DNA of 64,000 nucleotides from Clostridia bacterium UC5.1-1D2 (GTDB taxonomy: Bacteria > Bacillota > Clostridia > Lachnospirales > Lachnospiraceae), in assembly GCA_001304855.1 (NCBI GenBank), contig BBZN01000023.1:1-64000 (forward strand). Direction: 5' to 3'. Positions within the stretch are counted from its first letter, which is position 1, and the number at the start of each line of letters is the position of its first letter. Below are positions 63,465 through 64,000 of this stretch, piece after piece. A program made the translations under genes and the position numbers. A model generated the notes under the pieces. That model made no database searches and was not told where the DNA came from. It saw nothing but the letters and a program-made list of their open reading frames with translations.

Positions 63465-64000
63465 ATGAAAAATTCAACCATATTTCCTTTTGAGAGAAAT
63501 AAATATTTCTATGGCAAATTGCTGTCGGTGGATGACTTTGATTTAGAGCAGAAATATTATAACGACAAGCGGCGGATGATTAACCGCTTTATCTGCGGAA
63601 CCGGGGTGATTGCGGGGATGCACGTGGTGCTGGTGGACGAGCGCACCATATCCATCGAGACCGCTGCGCCATTGATTCCTTTGGCAGGGAAATCGTCATT
63701 GACACCCCGGTAATCCGGAAACTTTCGCTGATTGACGGCTTTGAGACCTGCAGCGATATGCAGGACAATTATGTATATCTGTGTGTTGAATACCGGGAAG
63801 AGGAGAACAGCCCTGTTCACAATATCGCGGGAAATTCCGGCATATCTTCATCGGAGAGCCTGCAGAACAACCGGATCCGGGAGGCTGCAGGATGTACCTA
63901 ACCAACCAGGGGCCGGAGGACGTGAATCTCTCCTACCGCTCCCTCTATGAGGAGAGCGTGACGGTCTATTCCGGGGAGGGGGTAACCCTGCGCCAAATCT
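63465..64000 (+). CDS. conserved injection-system cluster protein, N-terminal part
   Basis: Runs off the right edge. FPFERNKYFYGKLLSVDDFD, LEQKYYNDKRRMINRFICGT and GVIAGMHVV form a start I recognise from large proteins that follow tail protein I in several CIS and tail-like clusters. AGGAGG lies 12 bases before the ATG. A missing base near 63668 and another near 63888 shift the frame. Function unknown; probably baseplate-associated. Confidence 0.75.

Noticed and set aside
53984-64000. Ordinary prophage
   Set aside because: LysM adaptor, split hub/spike and twin wedge proteins fit an injection system, and no head, packaging or integration gene is seen; still open until the sequence past 64000 is read.

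Overview
The window looks like a chromosome segment of a motile, low-to-mid-GC Firmicute of the Lachnospiraceae (Enterocloster/Clostridium clostridioforme-like; this is inferred from flagellar gene order, TTG/GTG starts with strong AGGAGG sites and protein style, not from a search). A large share of the genes are interrupted by small frameshifts. Nearly all shift in the direction of a missing base, often in a short homopolymer, so I annotate whole genes across them and regard most as sequence errors, not decay.

Layout. 1-32.6 kb is a flagellar and chemotaxis island. It holds a ParA-like ATPase and a partner gene; fliD-fliS-fliT-like and a nucleotidyltransferase-like gene; on the minus strand flgM-flgN-flgK-flgL-DUF6470-fliW-csrA (the Bacillus order); on the plus strand a ylqG/ylqH-like pair, two secreted cell-wall-binding-repeat proteins, a lytic transglycosylase, a PilZ protein, three TPR-glycosyltransferases around two flagellin genes; then a minus-strand cheA-cheW-cheR-cheB-C39 peptidase operon, an aminotransferase-fold protein lacking the PLP lysine, a chemoreceptor and a YjfB-like protein. 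At least six sites match a shared sigma-D pattern (TTAT-N15-GCCGATA).

32.6-40.7 kb is mixed housekeeping: small ORFs, a secreted transglutaminase-like protein, a dihydrouridine synthase, Cu/Zn SOD with a structured leader, GreA and two MATE exporters. 40.7-51 kb is a nucleoside/nucleobase module: a dihydropyrimidinase-family amidohydrolase and a cupin protein diverge from a LacI regulator, followed by a BMP-type nucleoside ABC importer and two tandem nucleoside hydrolases. An aldo/keto reductase and a permease remnant follow.

52.6-64 kb is the most interesting part. A regulator with an NTF2/SnoaL-like N-terminus and a LytTR DNA-binding C-terminus is followed by two 9-bp direct repeats at 21-bp period, a perfect TTGACA-N17-TATAAT promoter, a short leader ORF containing seven copies of an 8-bp repeat, a strong intrinsic terminator, and then a contractile-injection-system baseplate operon (LysM/tube-adaptor, hub, spike, gp25, two large baseplate proteins, tail protein I and a further conserved protein running off the window). 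In only one of the three frames set by repeat number does the leader ORF run right through the terminator, which suggests a phase-variable antitermination switch for the injection system.
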